48,042 nucleotides of DNA from Mucilaginibacter cryoferens (GTDB lineage Bacteria; Bacteroidota; Bacteroidia; Sphingobacteriales; Sphingobacteriaceae), in the NCBI RefSeq assembly GCF_014205845.1, contig NZ_JACHCR010000034.1:1-48042 (forward strand), given 5' to 3'. This document shows positions 35,700 through 43,781 of this stretch, piece after piece; within the stretch, counting starts at the first letter, position 1, and each line of letters starts with the position of its first letter. The notes under the pieces are model-generated. The model was not told the origin of the DNA and searched no databases. It saw only the letters and a program-made list of their open reading frames with translations. The position numbers and the translations under genes are program-made.

Positions 35700-36272
35700 T
35701 TAGTTTTTCAGTTTCTCATCAAATTCAACAATGAAGTCTTTGAAGCACGAACACTTTGCTTCGATTTTATCGATATCTAATTGTTTGAATATTTCGGGGC
35801 AATGAGATTCATGAAATCGTTTTTTTGATTTGGAGGTAATTCTTTTAAGCTCTCCTTTCGGGTCTTTCACTTTCATAGGGTCACTTTTGAATTTGTGATC
35901 GATGGAATGGATTTTATTAAAGGTTTCAATATCTCCAAATATCAAAGCTTCTAATTCCCATATATTGAGCAACAAAATGCCTGCATTGTTTACTAATTCA
36001 TCTAAATCTTTAAACCATTGCCTTTTAGCTTGTAGTTTATCTTCCTGTGATTTAAATGCATCTAAATCCCGGATGTATACAATAAACTTACACTCTTGAT
36101 CTTCAAATTCGATAGGTAAACTTTTCTTTATTTTAGGACTATCTAATTGATGGCCTTTTATCCCTTTAACCAAAGGCTTGAAAAGTACTCTGTCTTTATA
36201 TCGTTTTTCTAAAAGGTTTTTTATGGCGGAAGTATCATTGGGATCTTCACCTACAAGTCCTACTTTTATCAT
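35700..36272 (-). CDS. TOPRIM-like protein coupled to an ATPase
   Basis: The 190-residue chain from ATG 36272 begins 'MIKVGLVGEDPNDTSAIKNL', with Glu9 in a 'GE(D)' turn. 'FIVYIRDLDAF' follows, with Asp69-Leu-Asp71, and 'LLNIWELEALIFGD' with Glu106. The order of Glu, then DxD, then a 'W/YE.EA' helix recalls TOPRIM domains of the DUF4276/RloB/OLD type, which cut nucleic acid with a metal ion. This is not proof. A longer frame (ATG 36296) would overlap the ATPase stop by 25 bases and is less likely. It is coupled to the ATPase by TAATG. The role may be the effector of a two-gene defence system. Confidence 0.6.
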   Translation of the reverse strand: MIKVGLVGEDPNDTSAIKNLLEKRYKDRVLFKPLVKGIKGHQLDSPKIKKSLPIEFEDQECKFIVYIRDLDAFKSQEDKLQAKRQWFKDLDELVNNAGILLLNIWELEALIFGDIETFNKIHSIDHKFKSDPMKVKDPKGELKRITSKSKKRFHESHCPEIFKQLDIDKIEAKCSCFKDFIVEFDEKLKN

Positions 36273-37486
36273 TATTCCAAATCTGAAAGCATCCAATAGT
36301 CACTAAAAAAGCCAACTTCCTTCATGTACTTTTGGGCTTTGCTGATCTCTTTATCAGATAGGTGTCGTATTTGGGTACCTTTCTCTAAATCATAATATGC
36401 AATGAGGATATGGTCTAATTCTTCGGGGCTTAAATGATCTAAAGCTTTAGGGGAATGAGTGGAGATAATAATTTGTTTTTCTTCTGACTGTTCTTTCAGA
36501 AAATCCATTAGTAGATTGAATTGGTGGGGGTGGATGCCTAACTCAGGTTCTTCTATTAGTATCAATCCATCTGTTACTGTAATTTCTGAAATTATATAAA
36601 ATAGCCGTTTGGTCCCATCTGACAATTGTGACCAAGGGAGCCAATTTCCATTTACTTTAAAATCAATTTTAATATTTTCAATAATTACGGATTTGTCCTC
36701 TCGATATAAATTGATATTACCATTAAATCGCAGGTCCTCAATATTGGTATAAAGTTTTATGTTATTTATGGTTTTGTCTTGGATTTTTAAAAGCCCGAGT
36801 ATATCGGAAGATGAAGCGTTTTCAATTTTATTTTTAGGCTCAGCGTCTTCAGTGTACTCGTCAAAAAAAATTTCGACTTTTGAGAGAATTTCCTCCATAA
36901 AGTTTAATACCCGTGGAAAACTCCAAAAAACAAATCCGTCTCCGGTATTGGCTTTAATAGTTCCCGGAATATCGACGCATGCTAAATTATCGGGTAAGCT
37001 GTATTTAAGATAATAACTATAAATGTTTTGGTAGCCCAAGATATAAAATAGGCCCATAGATATGTTAGTGTATCTGATTTGCCTATTTTGAAATTCAAAG
37101 TCTTTTGTTAGGGTTGAGCCTTGGGAATTATCAAACACTTTTTTATTATCGATAAAAAATTTTTCTGAAAATTTAAGCCTATTGGATGGATACTCCTGTT
37201 CTGATTTGGTAAAAAAATCTCGTTCTACTTCGATTGAAAATGAATGCTGTTCATCAGCGTTAAATTCCAGTTTAGAGTATTTGTAAGAGGCTTTGAGGTT
37301 CGATTTAATTCGAATCGCTTGGTAAATGAAGTCCATGAAATTTGATTTGCCAGAACCATTCTTCCCAATTAATATATTTAACCCCTTTTTTAAATCAATA
37401 GTCAAATCTTCAATAGATTTAAATCCTTTAAGATGAACACTATTTAAATATACTCTTGGACGTTCTTCCGCTGTTTCAGTTGGCAT
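36272..37486 (-). CDS. SMC/RecF-like AAA ATPase, partner of the TOPRIM-like protein
   Basis: A 404-residue ATPase with Walker A 'GKNGSGKSN' (41-49), a signature-like 'LSDGTKR' (288-294), Walker B 'LILIEEPELGIHP' (308-320) and the H-loop 'ISTHSPK' (341-347). This is the AAA_15/21 (OLD/RecF-like) type. The middle (50-285) is unlike a coiled coil and poorly conserved in character. 'VYLNSVHLKGFKSIEDLTID' is the usual strand before the P-loop. The stop and the start of the next gene overlap as TAATG. It has a TACATTTG promoter box at 37528-37521. The pair is AT-richer in appearance than the flanking housekeeping genes, consistent with gain by transfer. Confidence 0.8.
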   Translation of the reverse strand: MPTETAEERPRVYLNSVHLKGFKSIEDLTIDLKKGLNILIGKNGSGKSNFMDFIYQAIRIKSNLKASYKYSKLEFNADEQHSFSIEVERDFFTKSEQEYPSNRLKFSEKFFIDNKKVFDNSQGSTLTKDFEFQNRQIRYTNISMGLFYILGYQNIYSYYLKYSLPDNLACVDIPGTIKANTGDGFVFWSFPRVLNFMEEILSKVEIFFDEYTEDAEPKNKIENASSSDILGLLKIQDKTINNIKLYTNIEDLRFNGNINLYREDKSVIIENIKIDFKVNGNWLPWSQLSDGTKRLFYIISEITVTDGLILIEEPELGIHPHQFNLLMDFLKEQSEEKQIIISTHSPKALDHLSPEELDHILIAYYDLEKGTQIRHLSDKEISKAQKYMKEVGFFSDYWMLSDLE

Positions 37487-37520
37487 ATGTTAAAATGGGA
37501 TATTACTACACACTTTTACA

Positions 37521-37528
37521 CAAATGTA
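37521..37528 (-). promoter_or_regulatory. Promoter box TACATTTG of the ATPase/TOPRIM pair
   Basis: An exact TAnnTTTG match on the minus strand, 35 bases before the ATG at 37486. The same eight bases serve the hypothetical gene at 44162. Confidence 0.5.
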
Positions 37529-37574
37529 TTTGTTTTTCTATAGATATTCGCTTTTCGCAATATTACTGCAAAAC

Positions 37575-37648
37575 ATTTTCAAATCTTCAAATTCCCAAAT
37601 CTTCAAATTAAATAAATCCTAAATCCGAAATCCCACATCCGAAATCTT
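37575..37648. repeat. Family C string, right of the ATPase/TOPRIM pair
   Basis: ATTTTCAAATCTTCAAATTC, CAAATCTTCAAATTAAAT, then CCTAAATCCGAAATCCCACA and TCCGAAATC. It is in the opposite orientation to 35630-35692 and runs into the promoter of pheT. Confidence 0.75.
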
Positions 37649-37650
37649 TA

Positions 37651-37658
37651 TATCTTTG
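37651..37658 (+). promoter_or_regulatory. Promoter box TATCTTTG of pheT
   Basis: An exact TAnnTTTG match, 20 bases before the ATG at 37679. Confidence 0.55.
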
Positions 37659-37678
37659 CCGATTATCATTTCTGAATA

Positions 37679-40078
37679 ATGAAGATATCGTATAACTGGC
37701 TTAAAGAATTTATTGATACTGATAAAACTCCACAGGAAATTTCGATCATCCTTACCGGTACCGGTTTGGAGGTAGAGAGCCTGGAAAAAGTGCAACCCAT
37801 CCCCGGCGGCTTAGAAGGCCTGGTAATTGGGTTTGTAAAGGAGTGTGTTGCCCATACCAACTCCGATCACCTGCATGTAACCAAGGTTGATGTAGGTGGT
37901 GCCAAAGACCTGCAAATTGTTTGTGGTGCCGCTAATGTGGCAGCAGGCCAAAAAGTAGTTGTTGCTACTGTAGGTACAACTATTTACCCAACTGTGGGCG
38001 AACCTTTTGGTATTAAAAAATCAAAGATCCGTGGCGAAGTATCTGAAGGGATGATTTGCGCCGAAGACGAGATAGGGTTGGGTACCGATCATGCAGGTAT
38101 CATGATACTTGATGAAGATGCCGTAGTTGGCTCATTGGCAAAAGATTACTTTAAGCTTAACGACGATTATATGTACGAGATAGGTTTAACCCCTAACCGT
38201 GCAGATGCAACTTCGCATTTGGGTACAGCCCGCGATATAGCTGCATTTTTAAAGATTGGCATAAAGAAACCCGATGTAGGTGAATTTAAGGTTGATAATA
38301 CCAGCCGTACCATTGAGGTTGTTGTAGAGAATGAGCAGGCAAGTCCGCGCTACTCTGGCTTAACCATTAGCGGTGTTGAGGTTAAAGAATCGCCAAAATG
38401 GCTAAAGGAGCGATTGGCTGTTATCGGTATTCGTGCTATTAATAACATTGTGGATGTTACCAATTATGTATTACATGAGTTGGGACAGCCGCTGCATGCT
38501 TTTGATGCCGATGAAATAACAGGAGGTAAGGTGCTTGTTAAAAACTATGCCGAAGGAACCATTTTTAAAACTTTGGATGATGCTGATCGCAAATTATCTG
38601 AAAACGATCTGATGATTGGTAACGCCCAGGAACCAATGTGTATTGCCGGCGTTTTTGGCGGTGCAAAATCGGGTGTAAAAACATCTACTGTAAATATCTT
38701 TTTAGAGAGTGCTTATTTCAACTCGGTATCTGTACGTAAAACAGCAAAGCGTCATGGTTTAAAAACCGATGCTTCGTTCCGTTTTGAGCGTGGTACCGAT
38801 CCGGATATGACGGTGTTTGCCTTAAAGCGCGCTGCTTTGCTTATTCAGCAGGTTGCGGGTGGTAAAGTTTCGTCGGAGATCTCTGACCATTACCCGGCCC
38901 CGGTTGCGCCATTTGCTTTTGAGGTAACTTATAAAAATATCGACAGGCTGATTGGTCAGGAAATTACTCATGGCGAGATCAAAGCGATCATTGAGGCGCT
39001 TGATATCAAAATAGTGAATGAAACTGCGGATTCGCTATCGCTGCAAGTGCCTCCATACCGTGTTGATGTTACCCGTGAAGTTGATATTGTGGAAGAGATA
39101 TTGCGTATTTACGGATACAACAATATTCACATTCCAACCCAGATCAGGGCATCGTTAAATAATTCGCAAAAGGCAGAAAAAGATACAGTGCAAAACCAGA
39201 TCTCGGATTTACTGAGTGCTAATGGCTTTAACGAAACATTGTCAAACTCGCTAACCAAATCGGCCTATTCGGATAATCTGGATGGGGCTGTAAAGATACT
39301 AAACCCGTTAAGCAGCGATCTGGATGTAATGCGCCAAACACTGCTTTACTCAGGGTTGGAAGCTATTGCCTACAACCAAAACCGCCGTAGTGCCGATTTG
39401 AAGTTTTATGAATTTGGCAAGGTGTACAGTGTTAAGGATGATAAGTACAGCGAGGTGCAACGTTTTTCGGTATTTATTACCGGTGCCGATGCTGCCGAGC
39501 AATGGAACCAAAAGCAAAAGCCGGTTTCGTTTTATAACTTAAAGGCTATTGTTGATGGTATTTTGCAGCGCTTAAATATTACCGATTTTGTAGTGGAAGA
39601 TGCCACCTGCAGTAAGCTGGCATTTGGTTTACAGTATATGCTTAATGGTAAACAGCTGGTTAAATTTGGTCCGGTTGGTGCCGGTGCTTTGAAAAAGGCC
39701 GATGTAGATAAAGAGGTTTTTTATGCCGACTTTAACTTCGACCTGGTTTTAAACGCGGTGCGTAAAAATGTGATAGTTTACCAGGAAGTTTCTAAGTTTC
39801 CGGCTGTAAGGCGCGATCTTTCTATGCTGATAGATAAGGCGGTTTCTTTTGGTCAGCTGAGGCAGATAGCACAGCGTACCGAGCGTAAGCTTTTAAAGGA
39901 GGTAAGTGTATTTGATGTTTACCAGGGAGATAAGTTGCCTGCCGGTAAAAAATCATACGCGCTGAGCTTTATTATTCAGGATATAGAAAAAACGCTCACC
40001 GATAAAGCCATTGACGCTGTAATGCAGAAATTAATTTATAATTTAGGAAAAGAAGCAGGAGCGGAGATTAGGAAGTAA
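37679..40078 (+). CDS. pheT: Phenylalanyl-tRNA synthetase beta subunit
   Basis: The large subunit of the alpha-2-beta-2 enzyme that charges tRNA-Phe. At 799 residues it is full length. In order: the 'MKISYNWLKEFIDTDKTPQE' start, an EMAP-type tRNA-binding domain (about 40-150), the B3/B4 region, where misacylated tyrosine is edited (about 210-385), a B5 domain (about 400-480), a class II-like core without catalytic residues (about 490-690), and the C-terminal FDX-ACB anticodon-binding domain ('FPAVRRDLSMLIDKAVSFGQ' to 'AGAEIRK', about 705-799). The alpha subunit (pheS) is not adjacent, as is usual in Bacteroidota. Confidence 0.97.
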   Translation: MKISYNWLKEFIDTDKTPQEISIILTGTGLEVESLEKVQPIPGGLEGLVIGFVKECVAHTNSDHLHVTKVDVGGAKDLQIVCGAANVAAGQKVVVATVGTTIYPTVGEPFGIKKSKIRGEVSEGMICAEDEIGLGTDHAGIMILDEDAVVGSLAKDYFKLNDDYMYEIGLTPNRADATSHLGTARDIAAFLKIGIKKPDVGEFKVDNTSRTIEVVVENEQASPRYSGLTISGVEVKESPKWLKERLAVIGIRAINNIVDVTNYVLHELGQPLHAFDADEITGGKVLVKNYAEGTIFKTLDDADRKLSENDLMIGNAQEPMCIAGVFGGAKSGVKTSTVNIFLESAYFNSVSVRKTAKRHGLKTDASFRFERGTDPDMTVFALKRAALLIQQVAGGKVSSEISDHYPAPVAPFAFEVTYKNIDRLIGQEITHGEIKAIIEALDIKIVNETADSLSLQVPPYRVDVTREVDIVEEILRIYGYNNIHIPTQIRASLNNSQKAEKDTVQNQISDLLSANGFNETLSNSLTKSAYSDNLDGAVKILNPLSSDLDVMRQTLLYSGLEAIAYNQNRRSADLKFYEFGKVYSVKDDKYSEVQRFSVFITGADAAEQWNQKQKPVSFYNLKAIVDGILQRLNITDFVVEDATCSKLAFGLQYMLNGKQLVKFGPVGAGALKKADVDKEVFYADFNFDLVLNAVRKNVIVYQEVSKFPAVRRDLSMLIDKAVSFGQLRQIAQRTERKLLKEVSVFDVYQGDKLPAGKKSYALSFIIQDIEKTLTDKAIDAVMQKLIYNLGKEAGAEIRK

Positions 40079-40082
40079 TGTT

Positions 40083-40185
40083 GGATCTCAGAATTTCGAA
40101 TTTGAATTTATTTTAATTAGAATTTAAATATTAGAATTTCGAGTTTGCTTTTTTTATTTAGAGTTTAGAAAATTAGGATTTAGAG
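40083..40185. repeat. Degenerate family C string
   Basis: Variants of TCAGAATTTCGAATTTGAAT, TTAGAATTTAAATATTAGAA, TTTCGAGTT and TTTAGAGTTTAGAAAATTAG fill the gap between pheT and the ZapB-like gene. They are more worn than the copies at 37575. Confidence 0.6.
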
Positions 40186-40198
40186 TTGCAGCCAAAAG

Positions 40199-40489
40199 AT
40201 GCCTTCAGTAGCAGAACAGTTAAATAAGATAGTTGATAAAACCGAAAGGTTAATTGAACTTTGTGGTGCTTTGCAGGAAGAGAATGATCTGTTAAAGTTG
40301 GAGAGCGAAGCGATGGCCGTAGCGCTTGATGCAAGCAAAAATAAAACAAAAGACCTGGAAGAAAAGCTTCGTGTATTGAAACTTGCTAAGTCATTTTCAG
40401 AAACAAATGAAAAAAGTGTTGACATTAAGCAAAAAATTAACGACTTTGTGCAGGAAATAGATAAGTGTATTGTATTATTGAAAAAATAG
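40199..40489 (+). CDS. ZapB-like coiled-coil protein
   Basis: A 96-residue protein almost wholly coiled coil: 'LNKIVDKTERLIELCGALQE', then 'ENDLLKLESEAMAVALDASK', 'DLEEKLRVLKLAKSF' and a final helix 'DFVQEIDKCIVLLKK'. No enzyme motif. In Bacteroidota a small coiled coil of this kind often precedes zapA, by analogy with the ZapA/ZapB pair that stabilises the FtsZ ring; the ZapB name here is inference from length, composition and neighbour. Its stop is 20 bases before the chosen zapA start. Confidence 0.7.
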   Translation: MPSVAEQLNKIVDKTERLIELCGALQEENDLLKLESEAMAVALDASKNKTKDLEEKLRVLKLAKSFSETNEKSVDIKQKINDFVQEIDKCIVLLKK

Positions 40490-40509
40490 TACAAAAAGTG
40501 AAAGCTCAA

Positions 40510-40800
40510 ATGGGAGAAATCTCAATAAAAATAAATATTGCTGACCGGGTTTACCCTTTAAAGGTAAACATGGAAGAAGAGGAAATAATACGCAGGGCGG
40601 CTAAACTAATTAACGACCGGATAAAGGAATATCAGGAAAATTATGCGGTGAGGGATAAGCAGGATCTGCTTTCGATGTGTGTGTTGCATTATGCAACGTC
40701 GTCATTAAAAGCGGAGAAGAAAGTTAACGTTGAGGATACCGACGTTGCCGAAAAGGTTTACCAGTTAGACCATTTGCTGAACGAATTTTTTTCGAAGTAA
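40510..40800 (+). CDS. zapA: Cell division protein ZapA
   Basis: From ATG 40510 the 96 residues read 'MGEISIKINIADRVYPLKVN', then 'EEEEIIRRAAKLINDRIKEY', the beta strand and first helix of ZapA, and a coiled-coil C-terminal part ('KVYQLDHLLNEFFSK'). It bundles FtsZ filaments at mid-cell. A longer frame begins at ATG 40465 inside the previous gene and is rejected. A GTG at 40498 is possible. Followed by the structured RNA, as zapA precedes the 6S RNA gene in other bacteria. Confidence 0.88.
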   Translation: MGEISIKINIADRVYPLKVNMEEEEIIRRAAKLINDRIKEYQENYAVRDKQDLLSMCVLHYATSSLKAEKKVNVEDTDVAEKVYQLDHLLNEFFSK

Positions 40801-40863
40801 TAAACGTTCTTTACATATATACAAGAGCACATTTAAGATTTAACCGCAGTTAAATTTTAGGTT

Positions 40864-40965
40864 TCACTATTAAAAACTTAACGCTTCAATATGAGCGGAT
40901 CAGGGAGGCATGCGTTACTATGCGTACTAACGTAACCTCGATCCCAACATCGAAATGAGGTTTTT
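40864..40965 (+). ncRNA. Candidate 6S-like structured RNA between zapA and rny
   Basis: A near-match box TAAATTTT (40851-40858) precedes about 100 bases that fold well. GGATC (40897-40901) can pair with GATCC (40940-40944) and GAGG (40905-40908) with CCTC (40936-40939), closing over the hairpin region CGTTA/TAACG (40913-40932). In the alternative fold AACCTCGAT (40934-40942) pairs forward with ATCG and GAGGTT (40949-40962), followed by TTT, which looks like a terminator. The position after zapA is where the 6S RNA gene lies in many bacteria, and a Bacteroidota form is known. A leader that controls rny is the other reading. Confidence 0.45.
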
Positions 40966-41030
40966 CAATACATGATACTTAAAAATTAGTTGCGGTTTTT
41001 TTATAAACATACATACCCAATAAACCTAAA

Positions 41031-42596
41031 ATGGACATATTTCTATACGTGATTATCGGACTACTCGTGGGCACTGGCCTCGGGATAGTTATCGGGCGCT
41101 TCCTCCTGCGGAAGCTTTTTAAAGACCAGGAAACATCGGCACAAAATAAAGTGAAGAAGATATTAAAGGACGCTGAAAACAACGCCGAGATCCTGAAGAA
41201 AAATAAATTGCTGGAAGCAAAAGAGAAATTTTTGCAGATGAAAGCCGAGCATGAGCAGGAAGTAACCAACAAAAATAACAACATTAACCAACGCGAAAAC
41301 GGTGTTAAACAAAAGGAGCAATCGTTAAACCAACGCCTGGAAAACATGAACCGCAAGGAGAGCGAGCTTGACGGTACCCGTAAAAATCTGGAGAAACAAA
41401 CCGAGATTGTTGTAAAAAAACAAGAAGAAGTTGAGGTTTTAAAAAATTCGCATGTACAGCAATTAGAAACCATCGCTGGTCTATCTGCCGATGATGCCAA
41501 AAACCAGTTGGTTGATACTTTGCGCGAGGAAGCCCGCAGCAAAGCAATGATCCAGATAAAGGATATTGTAGACGAGGCCAAGCTTACCGCTACTAAAGAA
41601 GCTAAAAAGATAGTTATCCAAACTATACAGCGTACCGCTACCGAGAGCGCTATCGAAAACACTGTATCTATTTTCAATATCGAGAATGACGAGATCAAAG
41701 GCCGTATTATTGGTCGCGAGGGTCGTAATATTCGCGCGTTGGAAGCTGCAACAGGTATCGAAATTATTGTTGACGATACCCCGGAAGCTATCATTTTATC
41801 AGGCTTCGACCCGGTAAGGCGTGAAATTGCAAGGTTGGCTATGCATCGTTTGGTAACAGATGGTCGTATTCACCCGGCGCGTATTGAAGAGGTGGTTGCC
41901 AAAACCAAAAAGCAAATTGAAGAAGAAATTGTTGAAATAGGCGAGCGTACCGTTATCGACTTAGGTATACATGGCTTACATCCGGAACTGATCCGTATGG
42001 TTGGGCGTATGCGTTACCGGTCATCTTACGGGCAAAACCTGTTACAGCACTCGCGCGAGGTAGCAAACTTTTGCGCTACTATGGCTGCCGAGTTGGGCCT
42101 GAATGTGAAGATGGCTAAACGTGCCGGTTTGTTGCATGATATTGGTAAAGTACCAGATGATAACCCAGAGCTGCCACACGCTATTTTAGGTATGCAGTTA
42201 GCCGAAAAATATAAGGAACATCCTGAAGTTTGTAACGCCATTGGTGCTCACCACGATGAAATCGAGATGACCTCGATGCTGTCGCCTATCATTCAGGCTT
42301 GTGATGCTATTTCTGGTGCCCGTCCGGGTGCACGCCGCGAGGTGGTTGAAAGCTACATTAAACGTTTAAAGGAACTGGAAGAACTGGCACTGTCGTACCC
42401 TGGTGTCGAGAAAACATTTGCTATACAGGCTGGTAGAGAGTTGCGTGTAGTGGTTGAGAGCGAAAAGATCTCTGATGCACAATCAGAAGTTTTGGCGGCT
42501 GATATTTCTAACCGCATCCAAACCGAGATGACCTATCCGGGGCAAATAAAAGTTACCGTAATAAGGGAAACCCGTTCGGTAGCATTTGCCAAGTAA
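41031..42596 (+). CDS. rny: Ribonuclease Y
   Basis: A membrane-bound endoribonuclease that starts mRNA decay. At 521 residues it has the family layout: N-terminal membrane helix ('[20 protein letters not shown]'), a long Lys/Glu/Gln coiled coil (about 35-215), a KH RNA-binding domain ('[10 protein letters not shown]', 224-233), and an HD domain with 'HSREVANF' (His340) and His369-Asp370 in 'AGLLHDIGK'. The C-terminal '[18 protein letters not shown]' is typical. Strong codon bias toward CGT and GGT in the HD part fits high expression. A terminator follows. Confidence 0.97.
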   Translation: MDIFLYVIIGLLVGTGLGIVIGRFLLRKLFKDQETSAQNKVKKILKDAENNAEILKKNKLLEAKEKFLQMKAEHEQEVTNKNNNINQRENGVKQKEQSLNQRLENMNRKESELDGTRKNLEKQTEIVVKKQEEVEVLKNSHVQQLETIAGLSADDAKNQLVDTLREEARSKAMIQIKDIVDEAKLTATKEAKKIVIQTIQRTATESAIENTVSIFNIENDEIKGRIIGREGRNIRALEAATGIEIIVDDTPEAIILSGFDPVRREIARLAMHRLVTDGRIHPARIEEVVAKTKKQIEEEIVEIGERTVIDLGIHGLHPELIRMVGRMRYRSSYGQNLLQHSREVANFCATMAAELGLNVKMAKRAGLLHDIGKVPDDNPELPHAILGMQLAEKYKEHPEVCNAIGAHHDEIEMTSMLSPIIQACDAISGARPGARREVVESYIKRLKELEELALSYPGVEKTFAIQAGRELRVVVESEKISDAQSEVLAADISNRIQTEMTYPGQIKVTVIRETRSVAFAK

Positions 42597-42616
42597 GCAG
42601 GTCTTAATAAAAAACA

Positions 42617-42661
42617 ATTCAAAACCCTTTCGGCTAATAACCGGAAGGGTTTTTATATTTG
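42617..42661 (+). terminator. Terminator of rny fused to promoter box TATATTTG
   Basis: AAACCCTTTCGG and CCGGAAGGGTTT pair with one G-U pair around CTAATAA. The T-run then leads directly into TATATTTG (42654-42661), an exact -7 box, five bases before the GTG at 42666. Confidence 0.8.
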
Positions 42662-42665
42662 TACC

Positions 42666-43211
42666 GTGGCAAATAAAAGATCTTCAACCGATAAAGGCAA
42701 AACATTGCAGGGCGTAAAGCCCCAAGAAACGCGTGCCGAACGATACCTGAACAGGTATGCCCTTAGCCACCAGGACCCTGTTAATAAGGTAATACATTAT
42801 ATATGTATCCCCTTGCTGATGTTTAGCTTGTTTGGCTTATTTTGGGCAATACCTTTTCCTCATTTTAAATTTTTAGGCATTTACAACGGCTATTTTAACT
42901 GGGCGTCATTTGCCATAGCTGTCGCGGTTTATTATTATCTGCGTATTTCGCCGCTTATATCATACACCATTTTGTTTATTATGCTTGGGTTTAGTTATGT
43001 TATAATGATGATGCTAAGCTGGCAAACACTGGGCGGCCCCGCTATGTGGTTAATTTGTGTCATAATTTTTATACCATCCGCTTGTTTATTGCTTATAGGT
43101 AATAAGCGCGAAAAAACGTTTCCGGAGTATGGGCTTAATATTACTTCGTTGCCGGTAGCGCCTGTCCATATTTTATATAAAGTGCTAAAATTGCTGCGCA
43201 TCAATAAATAA
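42666..43211 (+). CDS. DUF962 (Mpo1-like) membrane protein
   Basis: A 181-residue protein with about four membrane segments. The DUF962 signature is visible: 'RYLNRYALSHQDPVNKVIHY', with His35, Asn40 and His44, then 'ICIPLLMFSLFGLFW'. Yeast Mpo1, the studied relative, is an iron-dependent dioxygenase of 2-hydroxy fatty acids. Whether the bacterial form shares this is unproven. GTG at 42666 gives 'MANKRSSTDKGKTLQG'. It lies five bases beyond the promoter box, so the transcript may be leaderless or translation may begin later. The next gene is on the other strand. Confidence 0.78.
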   Translation: MANKRSSTDKGKTLQGVKPQETRAERYLNRYALSHQDPVNKVIHYICIPLLMFSLFGLFWAIPFPHFKFLGIYNGYFNWASFAIAVAVYYYLRISPLISYTILFIMLGFSYVIMMMLSWQTLGGPAMWLICVIIFIPSACLLLIGNKREKTFPEYGLNITSLPVAPVHILYKVLKLLRINK

Positions 43212-43276
43212 GAAGCTATTTAGGAATAACAGGGTAGGGCTGGCCTGGTTTTATAAACTGGTTTATTGGCGCATTT

Positions 43277-43609
43277 TTAATCCTCCAGGTTTGCAGCCCA
43301 ATTATTTGTACCGCTAAACAGCACCGCAAACCTGTTTGCCATTTGGCTAAACAGGCAATCATCTACACCATATTTTATATTCCCCTTATAGCCGGTAGCC
43401 TTTATTATCCCAAGGTTTTTTAATTCGGCAATGTGCTTGTTTATGGTTTCGTGATTAAATGGAATAGTATGAAAATTTTCTTTAGTTATTGAATTACCAT
43501 TGGCTATTATTAGGCGGATGATAGCAACCCGTACAGGTAGTGCAAGCGCTTTAGCAAAATTGGCGAGTTCGTTATCTGTATTTGAAAATTTTGAATCGAT
43601 AAAAGGCAT
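43277..43609 (-). CDS. ArsR-type winged-helix regulator
   Basis: A 110-residue DNA-binding protein: 'ELANFAKALALPVRVAIIRL', then 'IPFNHETINKHIAELKNLGI' as the recognition helix, and the wing 'IKATGYKGNIKYGVDDC'. This is the ArsR/HTH_5 order. No pair of Cys that would form a classic metal site in the recognition helix is seen ('FNHETINKH'), so the signal is unknown. Its target may be the neighbouring genes, DUF962 or the small hypothetical, which is inference from position only. Confidence 0.78.
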   Translation of the reverse strand: MPFIDSKFSNTDNELANFAKALALPVRVAIIRLIIANGNSITKENFHTIPFNHETINKHIAELKNLGIIKATGYKGNIKYGVDDCLFSQMANRFAVLFSGTNNWAANLED

Positions 43610-43781
43610 AACTATTAAATTATGAGTTGTGAATAGCTATAACGGGTTGATAAGCGGCTTTAGGCTCCATCGTTATAAAATGAAAATTGGCAGCTGGCTG
43701 GCGAAGCAGCGGTTTAATTAATTGAAGATTGCCTCTGATTTAGTCAAAGGTTACCATAATTAATATTTGTTGCTTAATACA

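Noticed and set aside
40979..41794. 271-codon open frame opposite rny
   Set aside because: It mirrors the Lys/Glu-rich coiled coil and gives a Phe/Ser/Leu-rich product with no domain. rny itself is certain.
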